NCBI RefSeq assembly: GCF_004010325.2
Contig: NZ_SADR02000023.1
Coordinates: 1-64,000, forward strand
Length of the DNA: 64,000 bases
Direction of reading: 5' to 3'
Origin: Mesorhizobium sp. M00.F.Ca.ET.216.01.1.1
GTDB taxonomy: Bacteria > Pseudomonadota > Alphaproteobacteria > Rhizobiales > Rhizobiaceae
Shown here piece by piece: positions 1 through 8,724 of this stretch. The notes below the pieces were generated by a model. That model saw only the letters and a program-made list of their open reading frames with translations. It did no database searches and had not been told where the DNA came from. Made by a program: the position numbers and the translations under genes. The first letter of the stretch is position 1. Every line of letters starts with the position of its first letter.

Positions 1-177
1 GACGACCAATCGCGGCTCAGAAAAGGCCACGGCGCCCTCAACATGGCCATCGTGCGCCATTTCGCCATCAACCTGGTCCGTACCGTCAGCGATAAGCACT
101 CCATCAAACTCAGACGCAAAAAGGCCGCGTGGAGCACCGACTACCTCGCCGCAATCCTCGGCGAGCTCCGCCGTTAA
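1..177 (+). CDS. ISAs1-family-like transposase, C-terminal fragment (cut by window edge)
   Basis: An open frame enters from the left edge and ends at TAA 175-177, giving 58 residues that begin DDQSRLRKGHGALNMAIVRH. This matches the conserved C-terminal region of ISAs1/H-repeat DDE transposases (DD-R-RKG-AA-N-A-RH-A-N), which cut and paste the insertion sequence. Upstream catalytic residues lie outside the window, so intactness cannot be judged. No clear terminal inverted repeat was identified between the stop and the next gene at 227. Family assignment rests on recalled motif similarity. Confidence 0.7.
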   Translation, partial: DDQSRLRKGHGALNMAIVRHFAINLVRTVSDKHSIKLRRKKAAWSTDYLAAILGELRR

Positions 178-226
178 CCTGGATTCGGAGCCCTGGAACG
201 ACGGCGGGGCTGAGCCAGGTGCGTAG

Positions 227-1777
227 CTACGTCGTTAGCGGCTGGAACCGGCCCGGCGGAGACGCCGCCAGTTCCGACCAGTCGATCTCTTCCTCCAGCC
301 GATGATACGCGTCATCACCGATCGTTCCGTCCTTGCGCAGCCGCTCCAGCGCATCACGCTGGCTCTTGATGGCATAGAGGCGCAACCTGTCGTACTCGGT
401 CGCTGCCTGGGCATCCTCAGGATTTTCGGCGATCGTGCGCTGCGCGGCATATTGCTCGCGCACCGCAGCCGCGACATCCGACGTCTTGCCGCTCAACACG
501 TCCAGTGCAGCCTGCATGATGGCGACGCGTGCCTGCGCAACCTCTCGGTCGACCGTTTCATCCGGATCGAGACGGAGCAGGTGAAGCAGCGGCCTCAGGC
601 TGATGCCTTGCAGCACCAATGTGCCGAGAACGACTGAGAACGCCGTGAGCACGATCGGATCGCGGCCGGGAAAATCGGCTGGCAAGGCGAACGCCGCTGC
701 AAGCGACACCAGGCCGCGCATGCCGCACCAGCCGATGAGCACGCCGCCGCGAAACGTCGGGGCCTCGGCCTGCTGCTGCGCATCGCCGAAGCGTGCCAGC
801 CATCTGAGAACCGCGCCGCAGCCCAGCACCCAGACGAGACGCGAAACGATGACGACAGCCAGGACAGCTGCGGCAAAGACAAATGCGTCGACCTGTCCCT
901 GCTCGGCGAGCCGGCCGACAATCGATCGTGCCTGAAGGCCCATCAGCACGAAGGCCAGCACATTGAGCCCGAAGACCGCCGTCTCCCAGACCGAGTAGGA
1001 GCTGACGCGCTTTCTGGCTGACATGCGGCGCGGCGCGGTGCGCGCAATGGTCATGGCATAGACGACGATGGTGATGATGGCGGAAAGCCCGGTCTTGTCG
1101 GCCAGGATCCAGACACCGAAAGTTCCCGCGAATTGCACCACCGTGCCGCTCGCGGCATCTTCGATCCGAGCGAGCGTGAGGAGAGACAATCGACCCAGCA
1201 CATAGCCGGCTGCCAGGCTGCCGACCGTCGACAGCAGGATCGTTGGAACGGCGCTGCTCAGCAGGACGGAGCCGATGGCTGCGGAAACCGATATCCGGTA
1301 GATCAAAAGCGCGGTTGCATCGTTGAGCAGGCTCTCGCCTTGCAGGATCGCGGTGACCCGGTGCGGCACCTTGAACTGTCCGAGCACCGCCGCCGCCGCG
1401 ACCGCATCGGGCGGGGCGACAATGGCGCCAAGGGCAATGGCCGCTGCGATCGGCAGGTCTGCCATTTTCCACCCGACCAGCGCCACCGCAGCGGTGGTGA
1501 AAATGACGGCGCCGAATGCCAGCAAGGCAAGCGGCAGCCTGTAGCGATTGAGGTCGCGCAGCGACGTGTCGTAGGCCGCGTCGAGAAGTACCGGAGCGAT
1601 GAACAGCGCAAGCGTCAGTTCCGGGTCGATCTCGATGGTCGGCGCGAACGGCAGGAAGGCAAGACCGGCGCCGGCCAGCGCCAGCAAGGAAGGATAGGGA
1701 ACCTGGAAACGCCGTGACAGCGCCGTCAGGGCGACGGCAATCAGCAGGAGAACCAGGGTCAGCTCGAAAAGGGCCAT
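227..1777 (-). CDS. Na+/H+ antiporter, CPA1 family
   Basis: A 516-residue polytopic inner-membrane protein expected to exchange protons for Na+ (or K+) in cytoplasmic pH and salt homeostasis. About a dozen hydrophobic segments fill residues 1-400. The ion-binding region is visible as APPDAVAAAAV near residues 121-131, and GESLLNDATALLIY near 147-160 is the usual CPA1/NhaP signature. A hydrophilic C-terminal tail of about 110 residues follows, with basic and acidic helical stretches, as in NhaP-like and bacterial NHE-like antiporters. It is transcribed alone; 99 bp separate its start from the stop of the neighbouring ABC ATPase gene, so its promoter lies at 1778-1876. The cation cannot be deduced. 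Confidence 0.9.
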   Translation of the reverse strand: MALFELTLVLLLIAVALTALSRRFQVPYPSLLALAGAGLAFLPFAPTIEIDPELTLALFIAPVLLDAAYDTSLRDLNRYRLPLALLAFGAVIFTTAAVALVGWKMADLPIAAAIALGAIVAPPDAVAAAAVLGQFKVPHRVTAILQGESLLNDATALLIYRISVSAAIGSVLLSSAVPTILLSTVGSLAAGYVLGRLSLLTLARIEDAASGTVVQFAGTFGVWILADKTGLSAIITIVVYAMTIARTAPRRMSARKRVSSYSVWETAVFGLNVLAFVLMGLQARSIVGRLAEQGQVDAFVFAAAVLAVVIVSRLVWVLGCGAVLRWLARFGDAQQQAEAPTFRGGVLIGWCGMRGLVSLAAAFALPADFPGRDPIVLTAFSVVLGTLVLQGISLRPLLHLLRLDPDETVDREVAQARVAIMQAALDVLSGKTSDVAAAVREQYAAQRTIAENPEDAQAATEYDRLRLYAIKSQRDALERLRKDGTIGDDAYHRLEEEIDWSELAASPPGRFQPLTT

Positions 1778-1876
1778 GCCCTATCGTAGCTGCGGAACAA
1801 GGCGATTGGCACTGCAAAAGACGGGGATAGTCACGACTTTCAGCAACTGTTTCACCGGCTTGTGGAGCAGGCTCGC

Positions 1877-2941
1877 TTAGTGCAGCACCAGCATGTCGCC
1901 CGACGAAAACGAGATCTCGGCCTTTTCGCCGACCGCCGGTGGCGGCGTTGCCGGGCTGTTGAACGTGTCGAGCGAGACCGTGCTGCCGCCGATGCCGACG
2001 CGAACCCGGATGACCGACCCGAGGAAATGCACCTCGGCAATCTCGCCCGAAAGGCTGGAATCACGGCCTGGCTGGCGGCCAAGCGAGATCGCCTCGGGCC
2101 GCAGCGCCAGCGACAGCATGTCGCCGGTCTTCGAGCCGTTGAGCTTGCCCTTGAGCGCCACCTCTTGCGAATTGACGCGCACCTTGCCCGATGCGGCATC
2201 GGTAACCGTGCCTTCGAGCACGTTCAGCGTGCCGACGAAATTGGCGACGAACTTCGTCGCCGGCCGATTGTAAATCTCGAACGGCGTGCCGACCTGCTCG
2301 GCCTTGCCGCCATACATGACGGCGATGCGGTCGGAGATCGACAGCGCCTCTTCCTGGTCGTGGGTGACGAAGATGGTGGTGATGCCGAGCTTCTTCTGGA
2401 TCGAGCGGATTTCCTCGCGCAGCGACACGCGCACCTTGGCATCGAGCGCCGACAGCGGTTCATCGAGCAGCAGCAGCTTGGGCTTGGGCGCAATCGCACG
2501 CGCCAGCGCGATACGCTGCTGCTGGCCGCCCGACAGCTGGTAGGGATAGCGGTCGCCCATCTGCGGCAGCTTGATGATGTCGAGCATCTCGGCGACGCGC
2601 CTGTCGGTATCGGCCTTCGGCATGCCCGCCACCTTCAGCCCGAAGGCAATGTTCTGTGCCACGGTCAGGTTTGGAAACAGCGCATAGGCCTGGAACACCA
2701 TGCCGACATTGCGCTGGTTGGGCTTGAGCCGGGTGATGTCCTTGCCGGCCACGATGATCTTGCCGGCGCTCGGCTCCTCGAAGCCGGCGACCATGCGCAG
2801 CACCGTTGTCTTGCCGCAGCCCGACGGTCCGAGGAAGGAGACGAACTCGCCCGGTTCGACGTCGAGGTTGAAGTCCTGGACCACGGTGGTGGCGCCGAAA
2901 GATTTTCGCACATGCTGGATTGAGAGGAATGGCTCGGCCAT
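1877..2941 (-). CDS. ABC transporter ATP-binding protein, polyamine (PotA) type
   Basis: A 354-residue ATPase that powers the importer encoded just upstream. Walker A GPSGCGKTT is at about residues 38-46, the Q-loop at VFQAYALFP (82-90), signature LSGGQQQR at 136-143, and Walker B LLLLDEP at 156-162 with an H-loop (TIFVTHDQEEAL) after it. A TOBE-like C-terminal domain (about 230-354) is typical of the MalK/PotA/FbpC branch. It starts 14 bp after the stop of the second permease gene, so it is the last gene of a binding protein-permease-permease-ATPase unit. The polyamine-type label comes from this gene order; 2-aminoethylphosphonate, putrescine or another amine are all possible substrates. Confidence 0.9.
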   Translation of the reverse strand: MAEPFLSIQHVRKSFGATTVVQDFNLDVEPGEFVSFLGPSGCGKTTVLRMVAGFEEPSAGKIIVAGKDITRLKPNQRNVGMVFQAYALFPNLTVAQNIAFGLKVAGMPKADTDRRVAEMLDIIKLPQMGDRYPYQLSGGQQQRIALARAIAPKPKLLLLDEPLSALDAKVRVSLREEIRSIQKKLGITTIFVTHDQEEALSISDRIAVMYGGKAEQVGTPFEIYNRPATKFVANFVGTLNVLEGTVTDAASGKVRVNSQEVALKGKLNGSKTGDMLSLALRPEAISLGRQPGRDSSLSGEIAEVHFLGSVIRVRVGIGGSTVSLDTFNSPATPPPAVGEKAEISFSSGDMLVLH

Positions 2942-2955
2942 GGTTTTTCTTTCGA

Positions 2956-3747
2956 TCAGTTCGGGCGGTTCGCCGATCTCGGCGCAAAGCGGGACAGTAT
3001 CTGGATCAGCGACATGCAGCCCCAGGTAATCGCGAAGGCAATGATGGCAAGTGCTGCCGGCTCATAGGCGCGGTTGGCGCCGATGTTCTGAAGATACGGG
3101 CCGAAGGCAGGCCGATTGAGCAGGCTGGCCATGGTGAATTCGCCAATGACGATTGCAAAGGTGAGGAACGCGCCTGACAGCACCGCAATCAGCACATTGG
3201 GCAGGATGACACGGGTGATGATCGTCGACCAGCCGGCGCCAAGGATCTGCGCTGCTTCCGTCAGCGTGCGCACATCGATGGTGCGCAGGCCGGTGTCGAC
3301 CGCCCTGTACATATAGGGCAGCGCCAGCGTCGCATAACCGATGACCAGCAGCGCGTTGGTGGCCGTGTTGTTCGACAGAAATGGCAGCGGCGAGTTCGAC
3401 CCATACATTCTGATGTAGCCGAAGACGATGACGATGGCCGGGATGACCAGCGGCAGCAGGGTGATGAACTCGACGATCGGACGAAGCTGCGGCAGCCTTA
3501 GTCTGATCCAATACGCCGTTGGCACCACCACCAGCACGCCGAGGATGATGGTGAAGATCGCCGCGATCACCGAGTACATGAAGGTCGCCTGAAACTGACT
3601 GTCGCCCAGCACGATCTGGTAGGCATCGAAGGAATAGGCGCCGCGCCGCATGCGCATGGAGAATTCCACCGTCGCAATCAGCGGAATAAAGAGATAAGCC
3701 GCACCGAGAATGAAGACGACCCAGGCCCAGAATCTGCCGGATTTCAT
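2956..3747 (-). CDS. ABC transporter permease (PotC-like)
   Basis: A 263-residue inner-membrane permease with about six transmembrane segments. The ATPase-coupling EAA loop is recognisable as EAAQILGAGWSTIITRVILP, which docks on the ATP-binding subunit. The ATG at 3747 overlaps the stop of the first permease gene in an ATGA arrangement, which decides this start although the open frame runs further upstream. It is the second permease of a heterodimeric channel of PotB/PotC type. Confidence 0.9.
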   Translation of the reverse strand: MKSGRFWAWVVFILGAAYLFIPLIATVEFSMRMRRGAYSFDAYQIVLGDSQFQATFMYSVIAAIFTIILGVLVVVPTAYWIRLRLPQLRPIVEFITLLPLVIPAIVIVFGYIRMYGSNSPLPFLSNNTATNALLVIGYATLALPYMYRAVDTGLRTIDVRTLTEAAQILGAGWSTIITRVILPNVLIAVLSGAFLTFAIVIGEFTMASLLNRPAFGPYLQNIGANRAYEPAALAIIAFAITWGCMSLIQILSRFAPRSANRPN

Positions 3748-4658
3748 TTCAGCCACCTCTCCGAGCGTGTCCGGAACCAGATGTAGAAGATGTTGGCAAG
3801 CCCGGTGATGACGATCATGCCGAAGGCGATCGCATAGCCGAGATGGGCATTGTGCAGCACGTCGCCGCGGATCTGCGCGTAGAGCAGGATTGGCACGATG
3901 TTGAGCGACGACCCGGTCAGCGCGTAGGCGGTGGCGATGGCGCCGAATGCGTTGGCAAACAGCAGGATGACGGTGCCGAGGAAGCTCGGCCAGATCACCG
4001 GGATGACCACCATGCGCCAGTATTGTGCGGTGGTGGCGCCGAGCGTTGCGGCGGCCTCGCCCCATTCCTTCTTCAGCCCGTCGATCGCCGGCACGATAAT
4101 GACCACCATCAACGGAATCTGGAAATAGACATAGGTCAGCGTCAGGCCCCAGAACGACAGGATGTTGAAACCGTGAGCATAGATGTTGAGGCCGAACAGC
4201 GTATTGAGCAGCACGGTGGCAAGCCCGAGCCGGCCGAGTGTGGCGAGAAAAGCGAAGGCCAGCGGCACGCCGGCAAAATTCGAAGCCACGCCGGAAAAGG
4301 TCAGCGTCGCCGACCGTATCCACTCCGGCAGGCCGCCGCGCACGATGGCGATGGCAATCGCCAGCCCCGCGAATGCACCGATCAGTGCCGAGGCAAGGCT
4401 GACCTTGATCGAGATCCAATAGGCCGCCACGATCGACGGCTGCGCCAATGCTGCAATGTTTTCGAAGGTGAATTCGCCGGCATCATTCTGGAATGCGCCC
4501 AGCATGAGATAAAGCGTGGGCAGGATCAGGAACATGATGGCAAAGATGAAGAACGGCGCAACGCCGAGCCACTGCGTCGGCAGCCGCAATGCGCGTGCCT
4601 CGCTCGGGGGCGCGGTTTTTCCCGCAATTGCCTGATCGGAAAGCGAGAGGTCGGTCAT
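3744..4658 (-). CDS. ABC transporter permease (PotB-like)
   Basis: A permease of 304 residues if it starts at the ATG at 4658 (MTDLSLSDQ); a GTG at 4685 would add nine residues. About six membrane helices are visible, beginning at residue 37 or so, with an EAA-type loop (EAAATLGATTAQYWRMVVIP) on the cytoplasmic side. It pairs with the downstream permease, whose start codon overlaps this stop. The extended hydrophilic N-terminus before the first helix is common in PotB-like subunits. The start choice is uncertain because neither site has a strong ribosome-binding sequence. Confidence 0.88.
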   Translation of the reverse strand: MTDLSLSDQAIAGKTAPPSEARALRLPTQWLGVAPFFIFAIMFLILPTLYLMLGAFQNDAGEFTFENIAALAQPSIVAAYWISIKVSLASALIGAFAGLAIAIAIVRGGLPEWIRSATLTFSGVASNFAGVPLAFAFLATLGRLGLATVLLNTLFGLNIYAHGFNILSFWGLTLTYVYFQIPLMVVIIVPAIDGLKKEWGEAAATLGATTAQYWRMVVIPVIWPSFLGTVILLFANAFGAIATAYALTGSSLNIVPILLYAQIRGDVLHNAHLGYAIAFGMIVITGLANIFYIWFRTRSERWLK

Positions 4659-4721
4659 GCGCCGGCTACCGTCTTTGAGAGTCACCGGGCGGCCTCACAG
4701 CCGCCCGGATGATTTCGCAGC

Positions 4722-5828
4722 TTACTTGACGTTGGCGCCGACAACGGCGTCCCAGTTCTTGGTGATGGTTTCCTTGGCCTTGCCCTGCTCGTCGAGCGTC
4801 GGGAACACCGCGGCAGCATAGGACTCGGCCGGCGGCATCTTCGCCATCATCTCGGCCGGGAGCTTGCCGTTCTTGGCAAGGTCGTTGAAGCGGATCGGAT
4901 GGCAATAGCCCTTCAGCCAGCCGATCTGGCCTTCGTCGGAGTAGAGATATTCCAGCCACAGCTTGGCGGCATTCGGGTGCGGCGCGTAGGCGCTGATCGC
5001 CTGCACGTAGACACCAGCGACGACACCGGTCTTCGGCACGACGACGTCGACCGGCGGGTTGCCCTTCAGCGTGTCGCGACCGGAGAGCGCGTTGTAGTCC
5101 CAGGTGACCAGGATCGGCGTCTGGCCCTGAGCGAGCGTCGCGGCCTTGCCGATAACCGGGACGAAGTTGCCGGCGGCGTTGAGCTTCTTGAAAAAGTCGA
5201 GACCCGCAGTGCCGGCGGCTTCACCGGCGGCCGCGCCGCCAGAAAGGCCAGCGGCATACACCGCCTGGATGGCCTGGTTCGAGGCGCGTGGATCACCGGC
5301 GAGCGCGACCGAATTGGCGAATTCCGGCTTCTGCAGATCCGCCCAGTCGGCCGGCGCTTCCTTAACCAGATCCTTGTTCACCTCGAAGGCAAGCACGCCG
5401 TAATAGTCGCCGGTCCAGTAGCCTTCAGCATCCTTGGCGCTATCCGGGATCGAGTCCCAGGTCGATACCTTGTAGGGCTGGATCAGACTATCCGCCTTGG
5501 CCGAGGGGCCGAACGACAGGCCGACGTCGATCACGTCCGGCGCCTGCGGGCCCTTGTTGTCCTTGTTGGCCTTGATCGCCTCGACCTCGTCGCCGGAGCC
5601 GGCGTCGGGATTGAGTTCATTGATGGTGATTTCCGGATACTTCGCCTTGAAGCCTTCGATGACGGCGCCGTAGCCGCACCAGTCATGCGGCAGCGCGATG
5701 GTCGTGAGCTGGCCCTCCGCCTTCGCGGCCTTGACGAGATCGTCCATCGAATCCGCGGACGAAATCACCGTCGACGCAAAGAGCGTCGCGGCCGAAAGGG
5801 AAAGCACTTTCCCCGTGAATTTGAACAT
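4722..5828 (-). CDS. ABC transporter periplasmic substrate-binding protein (PotD/Fbp-like)
   Basis: A 368-residue exported protein with a Sec signal peptide (MFKFTGKVLSLSAATLFASTV..., cleavage expected near residue 25). The rest fits the family of extracellular solute-binding proteins that includes polyamine, iron and thiamine binders: mixed alpha/beta sequence and a conserved KLWLEYLYSDEGQ region near 300 that is typical of this fold. It is the first gene of the four-gene transporter and is preceded by a 243-bp gap, so it may have its own promoter as well as read-through from the dehydrogenase genes. The substrate is unknown; the neighbours suggest an amine. Confidence 0.88.
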   Translation of the reverse strand: MFKFTGKVLSLSAATLFASTVISSADSMDDLVKAAKAEGQLTTIALPHDWCGYGAVIEGFKAKYPEITINELNPDAGSGDEVEAIKANKDNKGPQAPDVIDVGLSFGPSAKADSLIQPYKVSTWDSIPDSAKDAEGYWTGDYYGVLAFEVNKDLVKEAPADWADLQKPEFANSVALAGDPRASNQAIQAVYAAGLSGGAAAGEAAGTAGLDFFKKLNAAGNFVPVIGKAATLAQGQTPILVTWDYNALSGRDTLKGNPPVDVVVPKTGVVAGVYVQAISAYAPHPNAAKLWLEYLYSDEGQIGWLKGYCHPIRFNDLAKNGKLPAEMMAKMPPAESYAAAVFPTLDEQGKAKETITKNWDAVVGANVK

Positions 5829-5962
5829 GTGTTCTCTCCGTTGAACTGACGCCGTTGGACGCCTGCGATGCGGTATCGTTTTCGTGTGACAGCCAGATGA
5901 AAGCTTTGTGAAACCGGCGCCCCGCAGTGCGAAAAAGTAAACTCTTTTTAACCGATGGTAGC

Positions 5963-5977
5963 AATCGCTCCGCGATT
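5963..5977. repeat. Short inverted repeat upstream of the binding-protein gene
   Basis: AATCGC and GCGATT flank TCC, a perfect 6-bp inverted repeat with a 3-nt spacer, followed on the plus strand by CTTTTT. It sits in the 243-bp gap between the Fe-alcohol dehydrogenase stop and the binding-protein start. The T-run is on the wrong side to terminate the minus-strand operon, so it is either a regulatory site or a weak plus-strand terminator. A second A/T-rich inverted repeat (AAAAAG...CTTTTT) lies at 5932-5949. Confidence 0.35.
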
Positions 5978-6071
5978 CTTTTTCCGGCTAATTACTTTCT
6001 GCCTTGCCCTTCATCCTTTCCCTTTTCTTTTCCCCTCTTTTCAGGATCAATTTCCGTCGCGAAAAACCGCC

Positions 6072-7244
6072 TCACACCGTGCCGGCGATAGCGTTTTCGA
6101 GCAGCGTCAGCGCCGCCTTCCTGGTCAGCTTGACCGGGTTGCCGCCGGCGGTCGGATCGACCACCGCCATGTCGGCGATAAGGCCCTTGCGCTTCTTGTC
6201 CATGTCGAGCCCTTTGATTAGCCCCGGCAGCGCATGCGGTACCTTCAACTCCTTGCGCAGCTTTATGACAGCCCGGGCGAAACCGTCGAAGCCACCCTTG
6301 ATGCCGCAATAGGCCGCGAGCCGGCCGATACGCTCCTCGATCGCGTCGCGGTTGAAGGCCAGCACATAGGGCATGAACACGGCGTTGGTCATGCCGTGAT
6401 GGGTGTCGTAGAGCGCGCCGATCGGATGCGACAGCGAGTGGATGGCGCCAAGCCCTTTCTGGAAGGCGGCAGCACCCATGGCGGCGGCACTCATCATGTG
6501 AGCACGGGCGACGAGGCCCTTGCCGTTGGCATAGGCTTTCGGCAGGTTTTCGAACACGAGCCGGATGCCTTCCACCGCGATGCCGTCGGCCATCGGATGA
6601 TAGCCCGGCGCGCAATAGGCTTCGAGACAGTGGGCAAGTGCGTCCATGCCGGTACCCGCCGTGATGAAGGCCGGCATGCCGACTGACAGTTCGGGATCGG
6701 CGATGACGATGGCCGGCAGCAGCTTTGGATGGAAGATAACCTTCTTGGTGTGGGTCGCCTCGTTGGTGATGACACCGGCGCGGCCGACCTCCGATCCGGT
6801 GCCGGCGGTGGTCGGCACGGCAATGATCGGCGCGATTGCATCGGAGTTGGCGCGCGTCCACCAGTCATCGACATCCTCGAAATCCCAGACCGGCCGTGTC
6901 TGGCCGGCCTGGAAAGCGATCAGCTTGCCGAGGTCGAGCGCCGAGCCGCCACCGAAGGCGATGACACCGTCATGGCTGCCCTTCTTGAACACGACAATGC
7001 CGGCGGTCAGGTTGGAATCCACCGGGTTCGGCTTCACTTCGGAAAACACGCCATAGGGCACCTTGGCGTCGTCGAGGATCTTCAGCGTCGAGGCAACGAC
7101 CGGCAGCTTAGCCAAACCGGGATCAGTAACGAAGAGTGGCCGCTTGATGCCGGTCGCCGCCAGCACTTCAGGCAATTCCTTGATGCGCCCAGCGCCGAAG
7201 CGGACGGTCGTCGGGTAGTTCCATTTGGAGACGAGCTTTGTCAT
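6072..7244 (-). CDS. Iron-containing alcohol dehydrogenase
   Basis: A 390-residue group III (Fe-ADH) alcohol dehydrogenase, expected to oxidise a primary alcohol to an aldehyde with NAD(P)+ in the cytoplasm. The dinucleotide loop GGGSALDLGK lies at about 98-107. The metal-site regions are visible as GTGMDALAHCLEAYCAPGYHP and LSHPIGALYDTHHGMTNA, which contain the Asp and His ligands normal for the family. It lies 17 bp after the aldehyde dehydrogenase gene, so the two probably act consecutively (alcohol to aldehyde to acid). An alcohol dehydrogenase beside a gamma-glutamyl ligase suggests an amino-alcohol rather than a diamine substrate; this is inference. Confidence 0.92.
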   Translation of the reverse strand: MTKLVSKWNYPTTVRFGAGRIKELPEVLAATGIKRPLFVTDPGLAKLPVVASTLKILDDAKVPYGVFSEVKPNPVDSNLTAGIVVFKKGSHDGVIAFGGGSALDLGKLIAFQAGQTRPVWDFEDVDDWWTRANSDAIAPIIAVPTTAGTGSEVGRAGVITNEATHTKKVIFHPKLLPAIVIADPELSVGMPAFITAGTGMDALAHCLEAYCAPGYHPMADGIAVEGIRLVFENLPKAYANGKGLVARAHMMSAAAMGAAAFQKGLGAIHSLSHPIGALYDTHHGMTNAVFMPYVLAFNRDAIEERIGRLAAYCGIKGGFDGFARAVIKLRKELKVPHALPGLIKGLDMDKKRKGLIADMAVVDPTAGGNPVKLTRKAALTLLENAIAGTV

Positions 7245-7261
7245 TTTTGTCTTTCGAAAAA

Positions 7262-8650
7262 TCAGATGGCTTCACGCAGATGATATGACTTCGGCCTGGT
7301 CAGATTGTCGTAGCCGATGGCCGACAGTGCGGCGCCCTTGCCGGTGTCCTTGACGCCGGTCCAGACCAGCGCCGGATCGAGATAGTCGCAGCGGTTCATG
7401 AACACGGTGCCGGTCTCGACGCGGTCGCCGATCGCCGCCGCATGATCGGTGTCGCGCGTCCAGATCGAGGCCGTCAGCCCATAGGGACTGTCGTTCATCA
7501 GCGCGATCGCTTCCTCGTCGTTGCGCACTTTCATGATGCCGACGATAGGGCCAAAACTTTCCTCGCGCATGACGCTCATCTGGTGGTCGACGCCGGTCAG
7601 CACTTCTGGCGCCAGATAGGGCGAGCCTTGCCTGTCATCGGCCACCTTCATGTTGATGTGCGCCTTGGCGCCCTTGCGAAGCGCCTCGGCCCTCTGCTCG
7701 CGGATCAGGTCGGCGAAGCGCGCCTGCGCCATCGGCCCCATCGTTGTCGCCTGGTCGAGCGGGTTGCCGACGACATAGTTCCTGGTCTCGGCGATGAAGC
7801 CTTCGACGAATTCATCGTAGACCTTCTCGTGCACATAGACGCGCTCGATGCCGCAGCAGCACTGGCCTGAATTGTAGAAGGCGCCGTCGACGAGATTGGC
7901 GACCGCATGGTCCATCTTGGCGTCTGGCAGGACATAGGCCGGGTCCTTGCCGCCGAGCTCGAGGCCGAGCGTCATGAAGGTGCCTGCAGCAGCCTTTTCG
8001 ATCGCGCGCCCGCCGGCAACCGATCCGGTGAAGTTGACATGGTCGATCTTGCCCGAGCCAAGCAGCTTTTCAGTCTGGCTGTGGTTCATGACGAGGTTCT
8101 GGAACAGGCCCTTTGGCAGGCCGGCCTTGTCGAACGCCTGCTGGAAGCGTTCGCCGACCAACAGCGTCTGCGCCGCATGCTTGAGGATGACAGCGCTGCC
8201 GGCCATCAGCGCCGGCACGATGGTGTTGACGGCGGTGAGGTAAGGATAGTTCCACGGCGCAACCACCATGACGACGCCGAGCGGAACCTTCTTCACGTAG
8301 CGGCGGAAGCCTTCCTTCGGATTGGAGGCCATCACCGGCTTGAGTGCGGCTTCGGCGATCTCGACCATGTAGCTGGTGCGTTCCCTGACACCGCCGAACT
8401 CGCCGCCGTAGCGCACCGGGCGCCCCATCTGCCAAGCGATCTCCGGCACGATCTCGTCGGTCATGACGACCAGCGCTTCCAGCATGGCGAGCATGTATTG
8501 GCCGCGCTCGACGACCGGCGTCTCGGCCCATTTCTCCTGTGCCGCTTTGGCGCGCTCGACCGCGGCATTGATCGCATGGTCCGTGGCGATCGGCCGCTCG
8601 GCATAGATCGAACCATCGACGGGGGATTTTATCTTGACCGTTTCGGTCAT
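7262..8650 (-). CDS. Aldehyde dehydrogenase (NAD(P)+-dependent)
   Basis: A 462-residue ALDH superfamily enzyme, slightly shorter than the usual 480-500. The cofactor region VNFTGSVAGGRAI is at about 206-217, the general-base motif LELGGKDP at 230-237 with Glu231, and the catalytic cysteine in SGQCCCGIERV (about 261-271), where three consecutive cysteines occupy the active-site loop. It oxidises the aldehyde made by the adjacent Fe-dependent alcohol dehydrogenase. It lies between that gene and the glutamine-synthetase-like ligase gene, all on one strand. In the pathway proposed here the product would be a gamma-glutamyl amino acid. Confidence 0.93.
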   Translation of the reverse strand: MTETVKIKSPVDGSIYAERPIATDHAINAAVERAKAAQEKWAETPVVERGQYMLAMLEALVVMTDEIVPEIAWQMGRPVRYGGEFGGVRERTSYMVEIAEAALKPVMASNPKEGFRRYVKKVPLGVVMVVAPWNYPYLTAVNTIVPALMAGSAVILKHAAQTLLVGERFQQAFDKAGLPKGLFQNLVMNHSQTEKLLGSGKIDHVNFTGSVAGGRAIEKAAAGTFMTLGLELGGKDPAYVLPDAKMDHAVANLVDGAFYNSGQCCCGIERVYVHEKVYDEFVEGFIAETRNYVVGNPLDQATTMGPMAQARFADLIREQRAEALRKGAKAHINMKVADDRQGSPYLAPEVLTGVDHQMSVMREESFGPIVGIMKVRNDEEAIALMNDSPYGLTASIWTRDTDHAAAIGDRVETGTVFMNRCDYLDPALVWTGVKDTGKGAALSAIGYDNLTRPKSYHLREAI

Positions 8651-8724
8651 TCCTTGAGTCCTCGCATTCTACGATAACCTTGTTGGTTGATGCCGCCCCG
8701 TCAGCGCCGACGGTCCCGTCCACT

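Noticed and set aside
558..1817. Long minus-strand frame of about 419 codons overlapping the antiporter gene
   Set aside because: It is rich in Arg, Pro and Ala, has no family motifs, and runs in another frame of a well-supported membrane protein gene.
1862..2923. Long plus-strand frame opposite the ABC ATPase gene
   Set aside because: Antisense shadow typical of GC-rich DNA; the minus strand has all ABC motifs.
5963..5977. Terminator of the dehydrogenase operon
   Set aside because: The T-run lies on the plus-strand side, opposite to the direction of transcription.
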